NCBI GenBank assembly: GCA_944320955.1
Contig: CALUJL010000017.1
Location: 16,470-80,469 of the forward strand
Source of the DNA: an uncultured Bacteroidaceae bacterium
GTDB taxonomy: Bacteria > Bacteroidota > Bacteroidia > Bacteroidales > Bacteroidaceae
Reading direction: 5' to 3'
DNA: 64,000 nt
Of this stretch, positions 17,331-26,719 are shown one piece after another. The position numbers and the translations under genes were made by a program. Every line of letters starts with the position of its first letter. Position 1 is the stretch's first letter. The notes beneath the pieces were generated by a model. It worked only from the letters and a program-made list of their open reading frames with translations. It was not told the origin of the DNA and ran no database searches.

Positions 17331-17810
17331 CTACTCTTTTGTGATTAGCACTACGGCATAGGCCGAGATGCCCTCCTCGCGGCCCGTGAAGCCGAGGTGC
17401 TCCGTGGTGGTGGCCTTGATGGAGATGTCCTCCTCGTCGGCCCCCATGGCGCGGGCGAGGGCGGCTTTCATGGCGGGGATGTGGGGATTGAGCTTGGGCC
17501 GCTCGGCGCAGACGGTGATGTCGGCATTGCCCAGCTCCCAGCCGCGGCTGCGCACGAGCTCCATGGTGCGGGCCAGGAGGAGCTTGCTGTCTATGCCTTC
17601 GAACTCGGAGGCCGTGTCGGGGAAGTGGAAACCGATGTCGCGCAGGTTGGCCGCCCCGAGCAGGGCGTCGCAGAGGGCATGGATGAGCACGTCGGCATCG
17701 CTGTGGCCCTGCAGGCCGAGCGTGTGGGGAATCAGCACGCCGCCTATCCAGAGCTGGCGGCCGGAGGCGAGGGCATGGACATCGTAGCCCAGTCCGGTAC
17801 GGATCTTCAT
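17331..17810 (-). CDS. ispF: 2-C-methyl-D-erythritol 2,4-cyclodiphosphate synthase
   Basis: 159 residues, full family length. It cyclises CDP-methylerythritol 2-phosphate with release of CMP in the MEP isoprenoid pathway. Visible signatures are 'GYDVHAL' (metal ligands Asp10 and His12), 'GHSDADVLIHALCDALLGA' (third zinc ligand and PROSITE-type motif), 'GFHFPDT' and 'SIKATTTEHLGFTGREEG'. It is the last gene of the rex-FAH-porU-porV-ispF operon; the linkage ispF-porV-porU is familiar in Bacteroidota. Confidence 0.96.
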   Translation of the reverse strand: MKIRTGLGYDVHALASGRQLWIGGVLIPHTLGLQGHSDADVLIHALCDALLGAANLRDIGFHFPDTASEFEGIDSKLLLARTMELVRSRGWELGNADITVCAERPKLNPHIPAMKAALARAMGADEEDISIKATTTEHLGFTGREEGISAYAVVLITKE

Positions 17811-17853
17811 GAGGGAAACGGGATTTTGAGGGTTAGGGATTCAGGGCGGCGGG

Positions 17854-19041
17854 TCAGCGGCGGCCGAAGAGGTCGCGTATGCCGTCCATGTCGAAGGAGA
17901 GGGTGAAACGCAGCGTCTGGTCGAGCGGATTGCTCTGCGAGGCGGAGAGCAGGTAGCCGGCATCGAGCGAGAAGACGCTCATGCGGAAGCCCGCGCCGAA
18001 AGTGTAGTACTTGCGGTTGCCCTTGCTCTCGCTCTCGTGGTGGTAGCCCGCACGCAGGGAGAACTGGTTGTGGTAGATGTATTCGGCGCCGACGGACCAC
18101 TGTATCTCTTCGAGTTCTTCCTTGAATCCGCCGGGGGCATCGCCGAAGGACTTGAAGATGCCGGAGATGGAGGAGATGTTGTAGTAGTCCTCGTCGAGGC
18201 GGCGCTGGTAGTCTTCGTCGGACTCGCCGTCTTCCTTGCGCGGCATGGTGGGGACGAGGAGTTTGTTGATGTCGGCGCTGATGCCGAAGACGTTGTATTC
18301 GTTGATCGGGTAGAGGAGCGATCCGCCGAGACGCAGGTTGGTGGGGATGAAGACGCTGCGGTCGCCGGAATAGGATATCTTGCTTCCGATGTTGGATATG
18401 TTCATTCCGAATGCCAGGTTGCACTCGCGCTGGCCGATCATGATGTACTTGTTCCAATACATGGCCAAGTCGGCGGCAAAGGCGGAGCCGGGATGCACGT
18501 CCGACTCATCGCCGAGGTTGCCCATGTCGGAGTGGATGAAGCGCAGGGCTACGGCGGCGGAGAAGTTTTCCGACAGCATGCGGGAGTAGGCCAGGTCGAT
18601 GCTCATCTCGTAGGGGCGCACGTTGTAGCTGGCTTCGCCCTGGCGGGAGACGGCCACGTCGCCGAGGGAGAAATAATAGATGGAGGCGCTGAGGGCCTGG
18701 TAGTCGCCGATGCGGTAGTAGCCTGCGGCATTCATGAGGGCGATGTCGTTGACCAGCTTGCGGAGCCAGGGGGTATAGGAAAAGGCGAAGCCGGCACGGC
18801 TTATGGTGAAGGGGTATTTGGCCGGGTTCCAGTACTGCGAGTTGACGTCGGGCTCGGTGGCCGCACCCACGTCGCCCATCGATCCGGCACGGGCGTCGGG
18901 GGCAATGTTGAGGGAGCTTACGCCGTATTGCACGGGATTGAAGTCGCTGGCCTTGTCCTGGCCGCGCAGGGGGATGAAAGTGAAGGTGAGGAGAACGATG
19001 CCAAGCAGGACGGTGCGGCAGGAGGGGAAGGGATATTTCAT
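17854..19041 (-). CDS. porV: Type IX secretion outer membrane protein PorV
   Basis: 395 residues with a signal peptide ('TVLLGIVLLTFTFIPLRGQ'). It is a FadL-like 14-strand beta-barrel; family marks are 'FNPVQYGVSSLNIAPDARAGSMGDVGAAT', here broken into 'IAPDARAGSMGDVG', and 'SQYWNPAKYPF' near the N-terminus. PorV shuttles CTD-bearing cargo from the translocon to the PorU sortase complex at the cell surface. ATG 19041 gives the correct signal peptide; a frame-open extension of 23 codons upstream lies in the porU intergenic gap. It sits 49 bases after porU. Confidence 0.94.
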   Translation of the reverse strand: MKYPFPSCRTVLLGIVLLTFTFIPLRGQDKASDFNPVQYGVSSLNIAPDARAGSMGDVGAATEPDVNSQYWNPAKYPFTISRAGFAFSYTPWLRKLVNDIALMNAAGYYRIGDYQALSASIYYFSLGDVAVSRQGEASYNVRPYEMSIDLAYSRMLSENFSAAVALRFIHSDMGNLGDESDVHPGSAFAADLAMYWNKYIMIGQRECNLAFGMNISNIGSKISYSGDRSVFIPTNLRLGGSLLYPINEYNVFGISADINKLLVPTMPRKEDGESDEDYQRRLDEDYYNISSISGIFKSFGDAPGGFKEELEEIQWSVGAEYIYHNQFSLRAGYHHESESKGNRKYYTFGAGFRMSVFSLDAGYLLSASQSNPLDQTLRFTLSFDMDGIRDLFGRR

Positions 19042-19090
19042 CTTCGGTGCGGTTGTTTCTGTCTTTTCTATAAGCGGAAAAAAGGGGCGT

Positions 19091-22000
19091 TTATTGTGCG
19101 AGGACCACAAATTTTAGCACCTCGGAGGTCTCGCTGCTGCCGTTTTCGGAGACGTGCACGCGGTAGAGGTAGACTCCCTGCGGCAGGCGGGCGCCGTTGG
19201 AGGCCGTGAGGTCCCAGGTATAGGTATAGACGGTGGAGGAAGTGCGGTCCGCGACGGTCGTTTCCCAGAGGGGACGGCCGGAGAGGTCGAAGACTTCGAA
19301 GCGCAGGGTGAGGGCCGAGCCGGGACGGTCGTGGACGAAACTGAAGGTGACGTGGTCCGTGGCGGGCACGGGGTAGCACGTCAGTTGCCCGAGGGCCGGG
19401 GCTTCGGACGAGGAGACGCTGAAGGGGTAGGAAACGGTGGTGGAGTTGTTCTTCGTGTCCCAGGCGGTGAGGTAGAGGGTATGCTCGCCGTCGGGCAGGG
19501 AGGAGAACTGGTATTGCAGCGTGCCCTGGCGGTAGTCGCCGGAGAGGAGCTGGAAGTAGTCGTTGAGCACGTAGGTATAGTCGGGATCGCGGTCGATGCT
19601 GACCGTGAGGTCATGGCCTATGCCGTTTCCGGCCACATTGATTCCCTCCTCGTCGAAGAGCGTGGCGAAAAGCACGGGGTTCGGCCCTACGGGACGCCAG
19701 GGGTCGCGGTCGAAAGCGTTGAGGAAGAGGTCTATTTCGGGGCCGAGGGAGTCGGTCTGCAGGCCGCCTTCGGCCGTGCCGCCCACGCGGAAGTTGGAAA
19801 AGGCGCCCTGCCCTTCCCGACCGTCGAGAGCACGGGCGTAGAAGTTGATCATCCCCTGCTCGTCGGAGTAGCTGATGTCGAGCGGAACGGGGAAGCTGAT
19901 GGAGAAAGCGCCGCCCCGCACGGAGTCGGAACCTACGAAGAGGCGGTTGTTGTACTGGTCGAATTCGAAAGCTTCCAGGTCGGTGTCCTTATGGGCGTTG
20001 TTGTAGCAGACGACGTGCTCCTTGGCATCGTAGACCGTGGGGTAGACCAGTCCGGAAAAGTCGGGCACGGGATCGCCCTGCCACGTCTCGATATGGCCTT
20101 TGAGCGTGACCAACCCGCCGGCCTGCATCAGCAAATCGGCCGAAGCGGCGCTCCGCCCGTCGATGGAGTCGAGCACGACGCGGTATTGCGGGAAGGAAAG
20201 GCGCAGGGCGGGGTCGCCGATGAGGGAAAAGTTGAGCTTGTTGGAGTCGTTGCTCAAGTAGACCTCGTTCTTGGCCAGGCGCATGATGTCGCCCAGACGG
20301 GGGCTCCGGCCCTCGGAGTCGCGGTCGAAGATATGGCCGTTGAAGGCCGTGTTGAGCATATCGTTGTTGGAAGAGAATACGGTGCGGGAGGTGGTGAACA
20401 GGGCCACTGCCCCACCCTGCGGATTGAGAAAGGCGTCTTCGCCGGCGGTGGTGGCCACGTCGTCGTAGCGGCAGAAGTCGCACGTGGCCGTGACCCAGAG
20501 TCCCTGGCGGTCGTTGCGCATTGCGCGGATCTGGGCTCCGGTCAGGAGAAACTCGGCGCTCCATCCGTTCGTGCCGCCATGGCCGGTATAGTTGAGCATC
20601 ATGAGTCCGTCGTCCACGAGCTCCAGCAACCGGGCCGTGGCCTGCGGGTAAGTGTGGCCCGCGGCAGTGGAAACGCGCGGATAGGCGTCCTGGTAAAGCC
20701 GGACTACGGAGAAAGCGGGGCTCTCCTCTTCCACCGTCGCAGACAGCTCTTCGGCGGCTTCCATAAAGAGGTTGGAAAGGCGGTTTTCCTCGTCGTCGGC
20801 AGCGTAACAGATGCGGTTTTTCCAGACTCCGCCCTCCTGATTTTCAATATAGGCCACCGTCTTGGCCACCATGTCGGCCGCTTCCTGCTCCGTGCGCACG
20901 GGGAATCGGCCCACGCCGAGGTCCATTTTGTCGGCGCGCAGGTTGACTCCCTCGCCTTCGTCCATCATTCCGAGATAATCGTCGGTCACATAGGAATTGA
21001 TCTCGGAGACACTGTTCTTCGACTGGTAGCAGAGCAGGAAATCATCGGGGTCGGAAGAGGACCAGGCCTGGGAGAGCATCCGGTTGTCGTAGGCACAATC
21101 GCCCATGAGCAGCAGGTAGGACGGCGATTTGCCGCCGCTCTCTGCGCGGTCGTAGAACATCTTCATGAAGCGGCGGTAGGCCGTGGCATCGGGAGTGCCG
21201 GAGGAAAACTCATTGTAGACCTGGTCGGCCCGCACCACATGCACCACCATCCCGTCGTGCGCCCTGTGGGCCTCGGCCAGTTGCCCGGCGCTTTCCCGGA
21301 AAAGCCCGGAGGCGGGCGTGATAATGACGAGGTCGGGCTGTTCGAGGCCGTGGAGGTCCTGGTTGTCGACGGTGCCGACAACCGCAGGACTGTCGAAACT
21401 TCCGGCAGGATTCACCACCACGTATTCGCGCAAAGTCGTATTGTCTCCCTTGAACGTGAGCACATCGCCCTCCAGAGTGGCCGGCACCTGGGCATACTCG
21501 CCCGGTGTCGTAACATCCCACACAACGGAAGAAGAAGACGCCCCCGCCACACGATACAGGACGGAAGCCCGCCCGACAGTGGGGAGGCTGCGGAAAGCGG
21601 TATAAGACCCGTAGAGACGGAGGTCGCGGCTATAGTTGAGCGCCAGATAGTTGAGCCGCCCGCTGACGGAAGTGGGGCGCTCGTGGGTCAACGTCAAGGT
21701 GTTTTGCTCGGCAAGGCCGGGGCAATCGTAGGTAGCGGAAGCGGTAGAGGCCTTATAATATGAATAATAGGAATCGCCCGGGTTGAGCCGTGGCACAGTG
21801 AGGCGGCCGATCTGGCTGCCGTTGGCCTCGACTTGGAGATAAGTGGCCGCCGTATGGTGTGCGGCGAAGTCGACCGTACAATAGGCCGGCAGGTCGGCAC
21901 GCAATCCGGGGCAGGAAAAGGAATAAGTGCGGGTATTGCCCTGGGCAAAGTCGTAGCTGTCATACATTTCGCGGCCGGAAGAGGCCCAATTGTAGCCGTC

Positions 22001-22915
22001 GACTTCGTAAAGCGCATAGTCGTTGAATACATCTGCCGTATCCGTCGGTAGCCCGGACGGCTCGCCGGACTGGGGAAAGGAGGCTGATTCGGCTGCTTCG
22101 GTCAGGAAATAATAGCCGGCGCGGGCATAAAAATTCTGTTGGCGGCTGAAGTATTCGCGCCGGGCGGAGAGAATCCACTTGACTGTGCCCTGGCCATAGA
22201 AAAGAATGCCGTCGGAAACCCGCCAAAGGGGCACTTCGCAAAGGTCATCGGGCGGCAGTTGATTCAATCCCTCGGGCAGGAGATAGCCCCCGTAGCCATA
22301 GAGACGGACGCGGGAGGGGTCGGAAAAGCCCAATTCACGCAGGCGGCTGTCGGAAAGTTTATAGATTCCAGTAGAGGGAACGCTGATTTTCACCCACCGC
22401 CCTTCGGCAAGGAGGGAGTGGGCCGCATAGGCCTGCACCTTGGGAGCCGCGGCACGCAACGAGGTGCTGCGCGCACTCCGCTTGGCGGCAACTGTCCCCT
22501 CGCAGAGAGCCAGGCGGAAAGAGTTGAGGCGCATGAGCTTTCCCTCCCGATAGACAAAGGGAACGAGGCTGACCTGCAAGCCCCCCTCGTGGCGGGAGCG
22601 GGACAAGGCGGTACGGGCCACCGGCTCGGAAGGAAGCGCCGCAGCCCACTGCTTCAGCGAGGCGGGGAGCTTGACGACTTGGTATTCAGGATAGTCGACC
22701 GAGACGGTGTACTGTTTCCCATCGTAGCTGCGGCCAAGGTTGAAATCGGTGCAGTATTGCGGAAAAGGACTCTCCCCTTGTCGGACAGCGCCTGCGAAAG
22801 TAATGCCCAGCGCTGTGGTATCGGCCTGCCAGCGCAGGGTGACGAAATCACCGGCCCGGAGGCAGACAATCGCCAGCAGAAAGAGAGTGAGAAGACTGAG
22901 GCGCAATTTATTCAT
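19091..22915 (-). CDS. porU: Type IX secretion system sortase PorU (C25 peptidase)
   Basis: 1274 residues: signal peptide (about 1-21), an N-terminal beta-rich region, a gingipain-like C25 catalytic domain (about 480-900) and a C-terminal sorting-type domain ending 'SSETSEVLKFVVLAQ'. The catalytic His is in 'NYTGHGGTNGW' (about residue 778) and the Cys in 'TATCDFCRYDD' (about 812). PorU cleaves the C-terminal signal of T9SS cargo and attaches anionic lipopolysaccharide. It lies 21 bases after the FAH gene and is followed by porV. The extra length relative to well-studied PorU (about 1160) may sit in the domain after the catalytic core. Confidence 0.93.
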   Translation of the reverse strand: MNKLRLSLLTLFLLAIVCLRAGDFVTLRWQADTTALGITFAGAVRQGESPFPQYCTDFNLGRSYDGKQYTVSVDYPEYQVVKLPASLKQWAAALPSEPVARTALSRSRHEGGLQVSLVPFVYREGKLMRLNSFRLALCEGTVAAKRSARSTSLRAAAPKVQAYAAHSLLAEGRWVKISVPSTGIYKLSDSRLRELGFSDPSRVRLYGYGGYLLPEGLNQLPPDDLCEVPLWRVSDGILFYGQGTVKWILSARREYFSRQQNFYARAGYYFLTEAAESASFPQSGEPSGLPTDTADVFNDYALYEVDGYNWASSGREMYDSYDFAQGNTRTYSFSCPGLRADLPAYCTVDFAAHHTAATYLQVEANGSQIGRLTVPRLNPGDSYYSYYKASTASATYDCPGLAEQNTLTLTHERPTSVSGRLNYLALNYSRDLRLYGSYTAFRSLPTVGRASVLYRVAGASSSSVVWDVTTPGEYAQVPATLEGDVLTFKGDNTTLREYVVVNPAGSFDSPAVVGTVDNQDLHGLEQPDLVIITPASGLFRESAGQLAEAHRAHDGMVVHVVRADQVYNEFSSGTPDATAYRRFMKMFYDRAESGGKSPSYLLLMGDCAYDNRMLSQAWSSSDPDDFLLCYQSKNSVSEINSYVTDDYLGMMDEGEGVNLRADKMDLGVGRFPVRTEQEAADMVAKTVAYIENQEGGVWKNRICYAADDEENRLSNLFMEAAEELSATVEEESPAFSVVRLYQDAYPRVSTAAGHTYPQATARLLELVDDGLMMLNYTGHGGTNGWSAEFLLTGAQIRAMRNDRQGLWVTATCDFCRYDDVATTAGEDAFLNPQGGAVALFTTSRTVFSSNNDMLNTAFNGHIFDRDSEGRSPRLGDIMRLAKNEVYLSNDSNKLNFSLIGDPALRLSFPQYRVVLDSIDGRSAASADLLMQAGGLVTLKGHIETWQGDPVPDFSGLVYPTVYDAKEHVVCYNNAHKDTDLEAFEFDQYNNRLFVGSDSVRGGAFSISFPVPLDISYSDEQGMINFYARALDGREGQGAFSNFRVGGTAEGGLQTDSLGPEIDLFLNAFDRDPWRPVGPNPVLFATLFDEEGINVAGNGIGHDLTVSIDRDPDYTYVLNDYFQLLSGDYRQGTLQYQFSSLPDGEHTLYLTAWDTKNNSTTVSYPFSVSSSEAPALGQLTCYPVPATDHVTFSFVHDRPGSALTLRFEVFDLSGRPLWETTVADRTSSTVYTYTWDLTASNGARLPQGVYLYRVHVSENGSSETSEVLKFVVLAQ

Positions 22916-22936
22916 AACCCTTCGATAGACTCTTTT

Positions 22937-23551
22937 TTAGCGAATATGGAAGTCGAGTAGTTTCTCGCCGTCCAAATATCCTTCCAGACGGTCGCCGATC
23001 TGCAACGGGGCCGGAACGCCGGGCGAACCGGTATAGACAAGATCGCCGGTCTTGAGGATATAATAACGGCTGAGGAAGGAGATTCCCTCGTCGACGCCGG
23101 TGATCAGCCGGTCGGTGCTGCCGGACTGGACAACCTGCCCGTTGATGCGCAGTTCGAACGCCAAGTTCTTCTCCCCTACCGGAGCGACCGGGACGAACCG
23201 CCCCACCACCGCCGATCCGTCGAAGCCGACGGCCAGATCCCACGGGAGGCCCTGCGAAGAGAGCTGCCCGGCATCGCCCCGGGCGAAAAGGTCGACCCCA
23301 ACGGTGGCTTCCGCATAGTAACGGGAAGCAAAACGGGCGGGAACGGACTTTCCCAGGCGATTCAAACGGACGACTACCGCCGCCGAAGCGCAGACATCCG
23401 TAAGGAAATCCGGGAGAAAGAAAGGCTTCCCGTCTTTCAGCAGCGCGGAGTCCGGCTTCATATAGAGGTAAGGAACTCCCCGATTAGGAAACGGATTAAA
23501 AGCGGGTTTATTGTCCAAGGGATAATTGCTTCCCCACACGAATATCTTCAT
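22937..23551 (-). CDS. Fumarylacetoacetate hydrolase-family protein
   Basis: 204 residues, FAH fold. The family core is visible as 'GVDLFARGD', 'PWDLAVGFDGSAVVG', 'LELRINGQVVQSG'-like strand ('FELRINGQVVQSG') and 'GDLVYTGSPG'. Members are metal-dependent acylpyruvate or oxaloacetate-type C-C hydrolases or decarboxylases; the substrate here is not known. Its ATG (23551) lies inside the 3' end of rex, giving a 44-base overlap, so translation is probably coupled. It belongs to the rex-porU-porV-ispF transcription unit. Confidence 0.85.
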   Translation of the reverse strand: MKIFVWGSNYPLDNKPAFNPFPNRGVPYLYMKPDSALLKDGKPFFLPDFLTDVCASAAVVVRLNRLGKSVPARFASRYYAEATVGVDLFARGDAGQLSSQGLPWDLAVGFDGSAVVGRFVPVAPVGEKNLAFELRINGQVVQSGSTDRLITGVDEGISFLSRYYILKTGDLVYTGSPGVPAPLQIGDRLEGYLDGEKLLDFHIR

Positions 23552-24206
23552 CGCACGAAAGTTGGATGGATTGCATACGGTTGAACATGACGGCCAGATG
23601 GGCATAGAGCGAGGTGTTCTGGACCACTACGTTCCGCGGGGCGCGGATGCGGACCGGCGTAAAGTTCCAGATGGCCCGGATGCCGCTCCGGGCTATGCGG
23701 TCCGTAATGGTCTGCGAAACCTCGATGGGTACGGTCAGAATGCCGATGTGCACTTCCCGGCAGGAGAAGTACTTCTCGAAAGAATCGATGTGATAAATGG
23801 GAATCCCGCTCAATTCGCAGCCGACAAGGGCCGGGTTGACGTCGAAAGCGGCCACAATCTCCATGCCGAACTGGGCCAGACCGCCGTCGCGCAGGAGGGC
23901 GCCGCCCAAATTGCCCACACCGAAGAGAAAAGCCTTGTGGATCCGGCGAAAACCCAGGCAACTCTCCAACGCTTCCTTCAGCACTTTTATCTCATAGCCC
24001 ACACGAGTGCGCCCGCTGATCTGCACATACGACAGATCCTTGGCTATCTGCGAGGCATCGATGCCCGTGGCCTTGGACATTTGGGTAGAAGAGACAAAAC
24101 GCTCCCCCTCGTGCTCCAAAAGTTTCACGCAAGAGAGATACCACGGAAGCCTGCGCAGGGAAGGCTCCGGGATTTTGTTTTCAAAAACTTCATTCTTGAG
24201 TGCCAT
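23508..24206 (-). CDS. rex: Redox-sensing transcriptional repressor Rex
   Basis: 232 residues. The N-terminal winged helix ('SSTQMSKATGIDASQIAKDLSY') binds DNA and the C-terminal Rossmann domain ('FLFGVGNLGGALL', 'IVAAFDVNPALVG') binds NADH/NAD+. Rex leaves DNA when NADH rises and so derepresses fermentation and respiratory genes. ATG 24206 gives the usual start; a 17-codon in-frame extension crosses the promoter. It is the first gene of the operon leading to the type IX secretion genes. I see no clear Rex box in its own promoter. Confidence 0.94.
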   Translation of the reverse strand: MALKNEVFENKIPEPSLRRLPWYLSCVKLLEHEGERFVSSTQMSKATGIDASQIAKDLSYVQISGRTRVGYEIKVLKEALESCLGFRRIHKAFLFGVGNLGGALLRDGGLAQFGMEIVAAFDVNPALVGCELSGIPIYHIDSFEKYFSCREVHIGILTVPIEVSQTITDRIARSGIRAIWNFTPVRIRAPRNVVVQNTSLYAHLAVMFNRMQSIQLSCDEDIRVGKQLSLGQ

Positions 24207-24254
24207 CTTTTTTCTTTTGGGATTGCAAGACGTAGGCAAGCCGCCATAGCACGA

Positions 24255-24262
24255 CAAATATA
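24255..24262 (-). promoter_or_regulatory. -7 promoter element of the rex operon
   Basis: Minus strand TATATTTG matches TAnnTTTG, 48 bases upstream of the rex ATG. It is back to back with the SUI1 promoter at 24305. Confidence 0.55.
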
Positions 24263-24304
24263 CGGCTTTTTTCCAGAACGGGCAGGAATATGGAAAAAGT
24301 TTGC

Positions 24305-24312
24305 TACCTTTG
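24305..24312 (+). promoter_or_regulatory. -7 promoter element of the SUI1-family gene
   Basis: TACCTTTG, exact match to TAnnTTTG, 45 bases before the ATG at 24358. Confidence 0.6.
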
Positions 24313-24357
24313 AAAGGTAAATCAACATATATTCATTTTTTCAATACGGACATCAAA

Positions 24358-24696
24358 ATGAAAAGCAACGACTGGAAAGGACGACTGAACGTGCTCTATT
24401 CCACCAACCCGGACTTCCAATACGAATACGATGAAACGCCGGAAGCGGAAACCCTCGCCCCCGGGCAGCAGAAACTGCGAGTACAGATCGAGAAAAAGGG
24501 CCGGGGAGGCAAGACGGTGACTATCGTGCGGGGCTTCGTGGGCAAGGACGACGACCTGAAGTCGCTGGCCCGCCTGCTGAAGAACCGCTGCGGAGTGGGC
24601 GGCAGCACGAAGGACGGGGAAATCCTGATACAGGGAGAACTGAAAGAGAAGGTCTTGGGAATACTCCGGGAGAGCGGCTATACGAACAGCAAATAG
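24358..24696 (+). CDS. SUI1/eIF1-family translation factor (YciH-like)
   Basis: 112 residues. The C-terminal half is the SUI1 fold: 'LRVQIEKKGRGGKTVTIVRGF' (shown in pieces: basic strand plus 'KTVTIVRGF'), 'LKSLARLLKNRCGVGGSTKDGEI' and 'IQGELKEKVLGIL'. Bacterial members resemble eIF1 and may influence start-codon fidelity; the role in bacteria is not settled. ATG 24358 is preferred because a frame-open GTG/TTG region upstream overlaps the -7 promoter element. It is monocistronic, convergent with tsf, and separated from it by a terminator. Confidence 0.88.
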   Translation: MKSNDWKGRLNVLYSTNPDFQYEYDETPEAETLAPGQQKLRVQIEKKGRGGKTVTIVRGFVGKDDDLKSLARLLKNRCGVGGSTKDGEILIQGELKEKVLGILRESGYTNSK

Positions 24697-24734
24697 CATC
24701 GGGAACCACCAGCCTCCCGGCCGGGAGAAAACGA

Positions 24735-24774
24735 AAAGAGCACCGCAGGGCGTGAGGCGTCTGCGGTGCTCTTT
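24735..24774. terminator. Bidirectional terminator between SUI1-family gene and tsf
   Basis: 14-bp perfect stem (AAAGAGCACCGCAG at 24735-24748 and complement at 24761-24774) with a 12-base loop between convergent genes. Confidence 0.88.
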
Positions 24775-24808
24775 ATGATTGGGAACTTCCGATTTTATGC
24801 GGAAAGGC

Positions 24809-25633
24809 TTACTCCTGATTGAGCGTGAAGCGGCCGAAGGAAAGAACCGTCAGTTCCTTGTCCACGCTCTTGAGGTAATCGGCCACGGTCTTCTTCGGGT
24901 CTTTCACATACTCCTGGTTGAGCAGGCAGACTTCCTTGTAGAACTTGCTGATGCGGCCTTGCGCAATCCGCTCGATCAGATTCTCCGGCTTACCCTCTTC
25001 GCGGGCCTTGTCGGCGGCAATCTCTTTCTCGCGGGCTATCAGCTCGGCGGGAACTCCGGCCTCGTCTACGGCCACGGGAGCCATGGCAGCAATCTGCATG
25101 GCAATCTCATGCGTAACCTCGGCGGGAACACCGGCCTTGTTGAAAGCTACGATGGTAGCCAGACGATTTCCCGGGTGGATATAAACTGCGGTCGTGGGGC
25201 CTTCTACTACGGAATAGCCGTCCAGTTCCATCTTCTCACCCGTCACACCGCTGCGGTCTACCACTGCATCCTGGACAGTGCCTTTGCCCAAGGGCAGAGC
25301 TTTCACCTCGTCCAGCGTCTTGCAGCCTGCGGCCAAAGCGGCATCGATAATATTATTGGTCAGCTCCACAAAGTCGGCATTCTTGGCCACGAAGTCCGTT
25401 TCGCACTTCAGGGCGATCATTGCGGCAAAACCGTCTTTGTTCTTAGCCATAACGCATCCTTCCGAAGCATCGCGGTCGGAACGTTTTGCTGCGACAGCCT
25501 GTCCTTTCTTGCGGATGATCTCCATCGCTTTCTCAAAATCGTTGCCCGCCTCGGTCAAAGCGTTCTTGCAATCCATCATGCCAGCACCGGTCATCTTGCG
25601 CAGGTGCTGGATATCAGCCATTGTAACTGCCAT
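24809..25633 (-). CDS. tsf: Translation elongation factor Ts
   Basis: 274 residues, full length. The N-terminal UBA-like domain and 'LRKMTGAGMMDCKNAL' are diagnostic, as are 'CETDFVAKNADF' and the Bacteroidota-type C-terminal half ('IAMQIAAMAPVAVDEAGVP'). EF-Ts exchanges GDP for GTP on EF-Tu. It is the last gene of the rplM-rpsI-rpsB-tsf unit, 52 bases after rpsB. Confidence 0.97.
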   Translation of the reverse strand: MAVTMADIQHLRKMTGAGMMDCKNALTEAGNDFEKAMEIIRKKGQAVAAKRSDRDASEGCVMAKNKDGFAAMIALKCETDFVAKNADFVELTNNIIDAALAAGCKTLDEVKALPLGKGTVQDAVVDRSGVTGEKMELDGYSVVEGPTTAVYIHPGNRLATIVAFNKAGVPAEVTHEIAMQIAAMAPVAVDEAGVPAELIAREKEIAADKAREEGKPENLIERIAQGRISKFYKEVCLLNQEYVKDPKKTVADYLKSVDKELTVLSFGRFTLNQE

Positions 25634-25685
25634 ATCTTGCGACTATTTTTTCGTGATTAACTTGTTTATAGCTTATTTTCTGTTC

Positions 25686-26525
25686 TTACTCGGCGGGAGT
25701 CTCTTCCGCTTCGGGAGCAGCCTGCCCGGCCACAGCCTCTGCCTCGCCCTCTTCGGCCTCTTTCTCTACGCGGGCCTTGCTTACTCTCTTTTTCTTGGGA
25801 GCAGCTTCGCCGGCGGCCTCGGCATCCACTTTCTCAGCCTTGCGCTCTTCCAGGCCTTCGGCTATTGCAGCGCAGCAGGCATCGAGGATTACCTCGATGG
25901 ACTTCGTGGCATCGTCGTTTGCCGGAATCACGAAATCCACCTCATTCGGGTTGGAGTTGGTGTCGACAACACCGAATACGGGAATACCCAGACGGTTGGC
26001 CTCGCGTACGGCGATGTTCTCCTTCAGCACGTCGATCACGAACAGAGCGGAGGGAAGACGGGTCAGGTCGGCGATAGAACCGAGGTTCTTCTCCAGTTTT
26101 GCACGCTGGCGGGAAATCTGGAGGATTTCGCGTTTGGAGAGATTGGCATAAGTGCCGTCGTTCGTCAGCTTGTCGATGTTGGCCATCTTCTTCACTGCCT
26201 TGCGGATGGTGGGGAAGTTGGTGAGCATACCGCCCGGCCAGCGCTCGATGACGTAAGGCATATTGATGGAAGCTGCTTTTTCTGCGACGATTTCCTTGGC
26301 TTGTTTTTTAGTAGCGACAAAAAGAATCTTCTTGCCCGATTTTGCGATTTGCTTGAGTGCATCGGCAGCTTCATCGATTTTGGCAACAGTCTTGTGCAAA
26401 TCTATGATGTGTATCCCGTTGCGCTCCATGAAAATGTAAGGAGCCATCGCGGGATTCCATTTACGTTTCAGATGTCCGAAATGACAACCGGCCTCCAAGA
26501 GGGTATCAAATGTTGTACGTGCCAT
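25686..26525 (-). CDS. rpsB: 30S ribosomal protein S2
   Basis: 279 residues. Diagnostic S2 motifs are 'LLEAGCHFGHLKRKWNPAM', 'FVATKKQAKEIVAEKA', 'RWPGGMLTNFPTI' and 'IPVFGVVDTNSNP'. The last 45 residues form an acidic, Ala/Glu-rich low-complexity tail common in Bacteroidota S2. It lies between rpsI and tsf on the same strand with a 194-base gap before it, in which I see no TAnnTTTG promoter. Confidence 0.97.
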   Translation of the reverse strand: MARTTFDTLLEAGCHFGHLKRKWNPAMAPYIFMERNGIHIIDLHKTVAKIDEAADALKQIAKSGKKILFVATKKQAKEIVAEKAASINMPYVIERWPGGMLTNFPTIRKAVKKMANIDKLTNDGTYANLSKREILQISRQRAKLEKNLGSIADLTRLPSALFVIDVLKENIAVREANRLGIPVFGVVDTNSNPNEVDFVIPANDDATKSIEVILDACCAAIAEGLEERKAEKVDAEAAGEAAPKKKRVSKARVEKEAEEGEAEAVAGQAAPEAEETPAE

Positions 26526-26719
26526 GATAATAAATAATTCGTTTTTCGTTTACTTTCTTTTTTGTTCTTGTTACTTTCACAGTTTAAAAACCAATCCGCG
26601 AGTAGCCGTAAACCGAAAGCGAGTCTCACGGATTTAGATACTAAACGTGTCTTGAAGCATCCAAAAGCTCCACTTCCTTCCTTCAGGCGCAAGCCCTATA
26701 TAGATACAGGTATAGGATA

